This document shows, piece after piece, positions 63,497-64,000 of a stretch of DNA of 64,000 nt. The DNA comes from Ramlibacter sp. GTDB taxonomy: Bacteria > Pseudomonadota > Gammaproteobacteria > Burkholderiales > Burkholderiaceae_C. Positions within the stretch are counted from its first letter, which is position 1. Each line of letters begins with the position of its first letter. The DNA lies in the NCBI GenBank assembly GCA_030695945.1, contig JAUYOG010000057.1, positions 124,001 through 188,000 of the forward strand, written 5' to 3'. The notes beneath the pieces were generated by a model, which saw only the letters and a program-made list of their open reading frames with translations, was not told where the DNA came from and did no database searches. A program made the position numbers and the translations under genes.

Positions 63497-64000
63497 GAGG
63501 GCCTCCTTGTCGCGGTGTATCCGGGGGATCGCGCGACGCGCACCCCAGGCGCAGTGAGCATGCCGTGCAGAGCCTGCACCTCGGGCAACACGTAGGCGAC
63601 GCTGCCCTGGTTGCGCAGCGGCGCCAGGAACTGCTGGTAGAAGTCGCTCGCCACGTGCAGCGAGCCGTCCGAGATCCGCTTGTCCTCGACCCGGTCCGAC
63701 GCCAGGCGCTGAAGGCCGCGCCCCGGCGAAGCCGGCGAAGGAAGGGCGTGCAGCGACAGCGCAACGTCACCATTGACCCAGACGATCGCGTCCGCTTGCG
63801 CCGATTGCCAGGTGTCGGTGATGAAGCGGCCCGCCGGCGTGGCGGGCACGTCGGGCGCGTCCCCGCGCAGCGCGCCCAGCAACACCGGCGCGCTGGCTTG
63901 CAAGCGGCCCATCCCATCGAAGGCGAACAGGCGCGCACGCTCCTTGTCCACCACCACGAAAGGCAGGCCGGCATGGTCGCCCGAATCGATCGCCCACTGC
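63493..64000 (-). CDS. L,D-transpeptidase-like (YkuD-fold) protein, N-terminus outside window, Cys replaced by Ser
   Basis: 169 codons are visible and the frame is open at the right edge. LPFVVVDKERARLFAFDGMG, TPAGRFITDTWQ and the late block KRISDGSLHVASDFYQQFL followed by VAYVLPE align in order with YkuD-type proteins (pattern RIS-x-GC-x-x-V-x-x-x-FY ... VYVLPE). The position of the catalytic Cys is Ser here (S-D-G-S). That suggests a non-classical or inactive member. The family call is moderate because the N-terminal half is missing. Confidence 0.6.
   Translation of the reverse strand, partial: QWAIDSGDHAGLPFVVVDKERARLFAFDGMGRLQASAPVLLGALRGDAPDVPATPAGRFITDTWQSAQADAIVWVNGDVALSLHALPSPASPGRGLQRLASDRVEDKRISDGSLHVASDFYQQFLAPLRNQGSVAYVLPEVQALHGMLTAPGVRVARSPGYTATRRPS

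Overview
The window is GC-rich, densely coded bacterial chromosome with no phage, plasmid, IS or CRISPR genes. Gene content and order point to a betaproteobacterium of the order Burkholderiales, probably Comamonadaceae (a Ramlibacter/Variovorax-like genome). The main evidence is the yicC-gmk-rpoZ-spoT block, the urtABCDE/ureABCEFG block, the large NAD-glutamate dehydrogenase and the GC-rich intergenic repeats usual in that family. The genus is inference; no rRNA is present.

Layout. 1-5.5 kb: a DsbD-type reductase cut by the window edge, an AlaX editing protein, a sugar dehydrogenase, dodecin and an EamA exporter. 5.7-9.5 kb: a hybrid histidine kinase, an aldo/keto reductase and a DUF6064 membrane protein. 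9.5-12.9 kb: a PhoP/PhoQ-like two-component operon (glycine-zipper protein, PepSY protein, regulator, kinase) followed by a secreted acidic-repeat protein; both outer genes carry the same 11-bp-period direct repeat upstream. 13-19.7 kb: a hydrolase, a small anchored protein, a hemerythrin with an FNR-type box, AsmA, DUF3309 and a hybrid kinase with a tandemly duplicated PAS domain. 19.8-30 kb: accessory metabolism and regulators (DUF2182/DUF899 opposite a two-winged-helix regulator and a beta-propeller, thioesterase, YihY, GST, NTF2/HxlR pair, FEN-type nuclease, tannase-family esterase). 30-36 kb: c-di-GMP signalling (orphan BcsB-like protein, lone receiver, PAS-GGDEF-EAL protein, degenerate kinase-like protein). 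36-50.7 kb: housekeeping genes (greB, spoT, rpoZ, gmk, yicC; a Ser/Thr kinase and PP2C phosphatase; rph, rdgB, hemW; NAD-glutamate dehydrogenase). 50.8-52.9 kb: a small protein, a TPR lipoprotein, a tRNA-Ser and a tRNA-Ser 3'-half remnant. 53-63 kb: urease genes ureABCEFG on the minus strand diverge from the urea ABC transporter urtABCDE on the plus strand. 63-64 kb: three small or partial genes.

The strongest system-level reading is nitrogen control. The 234 bp between ureA and urtA carries two sigma-54 (-24/-12) promoters facing outward and three NtrC-like sites between them, so urea import and hydrolysis are probably co-induced on nitrogen limitation. ureD is not in the window. No clearly undescribed system was found. 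The best leads are the PhoPQ-like mini-regulon, the tRNA-Ser remnant joined to a foldable 71-nt segment, a recurring GTAGG-N6-CCTAC palindrome upstream of signalling and small-protein genes, and a dodecin leader able to hide its ribosome-binding site.
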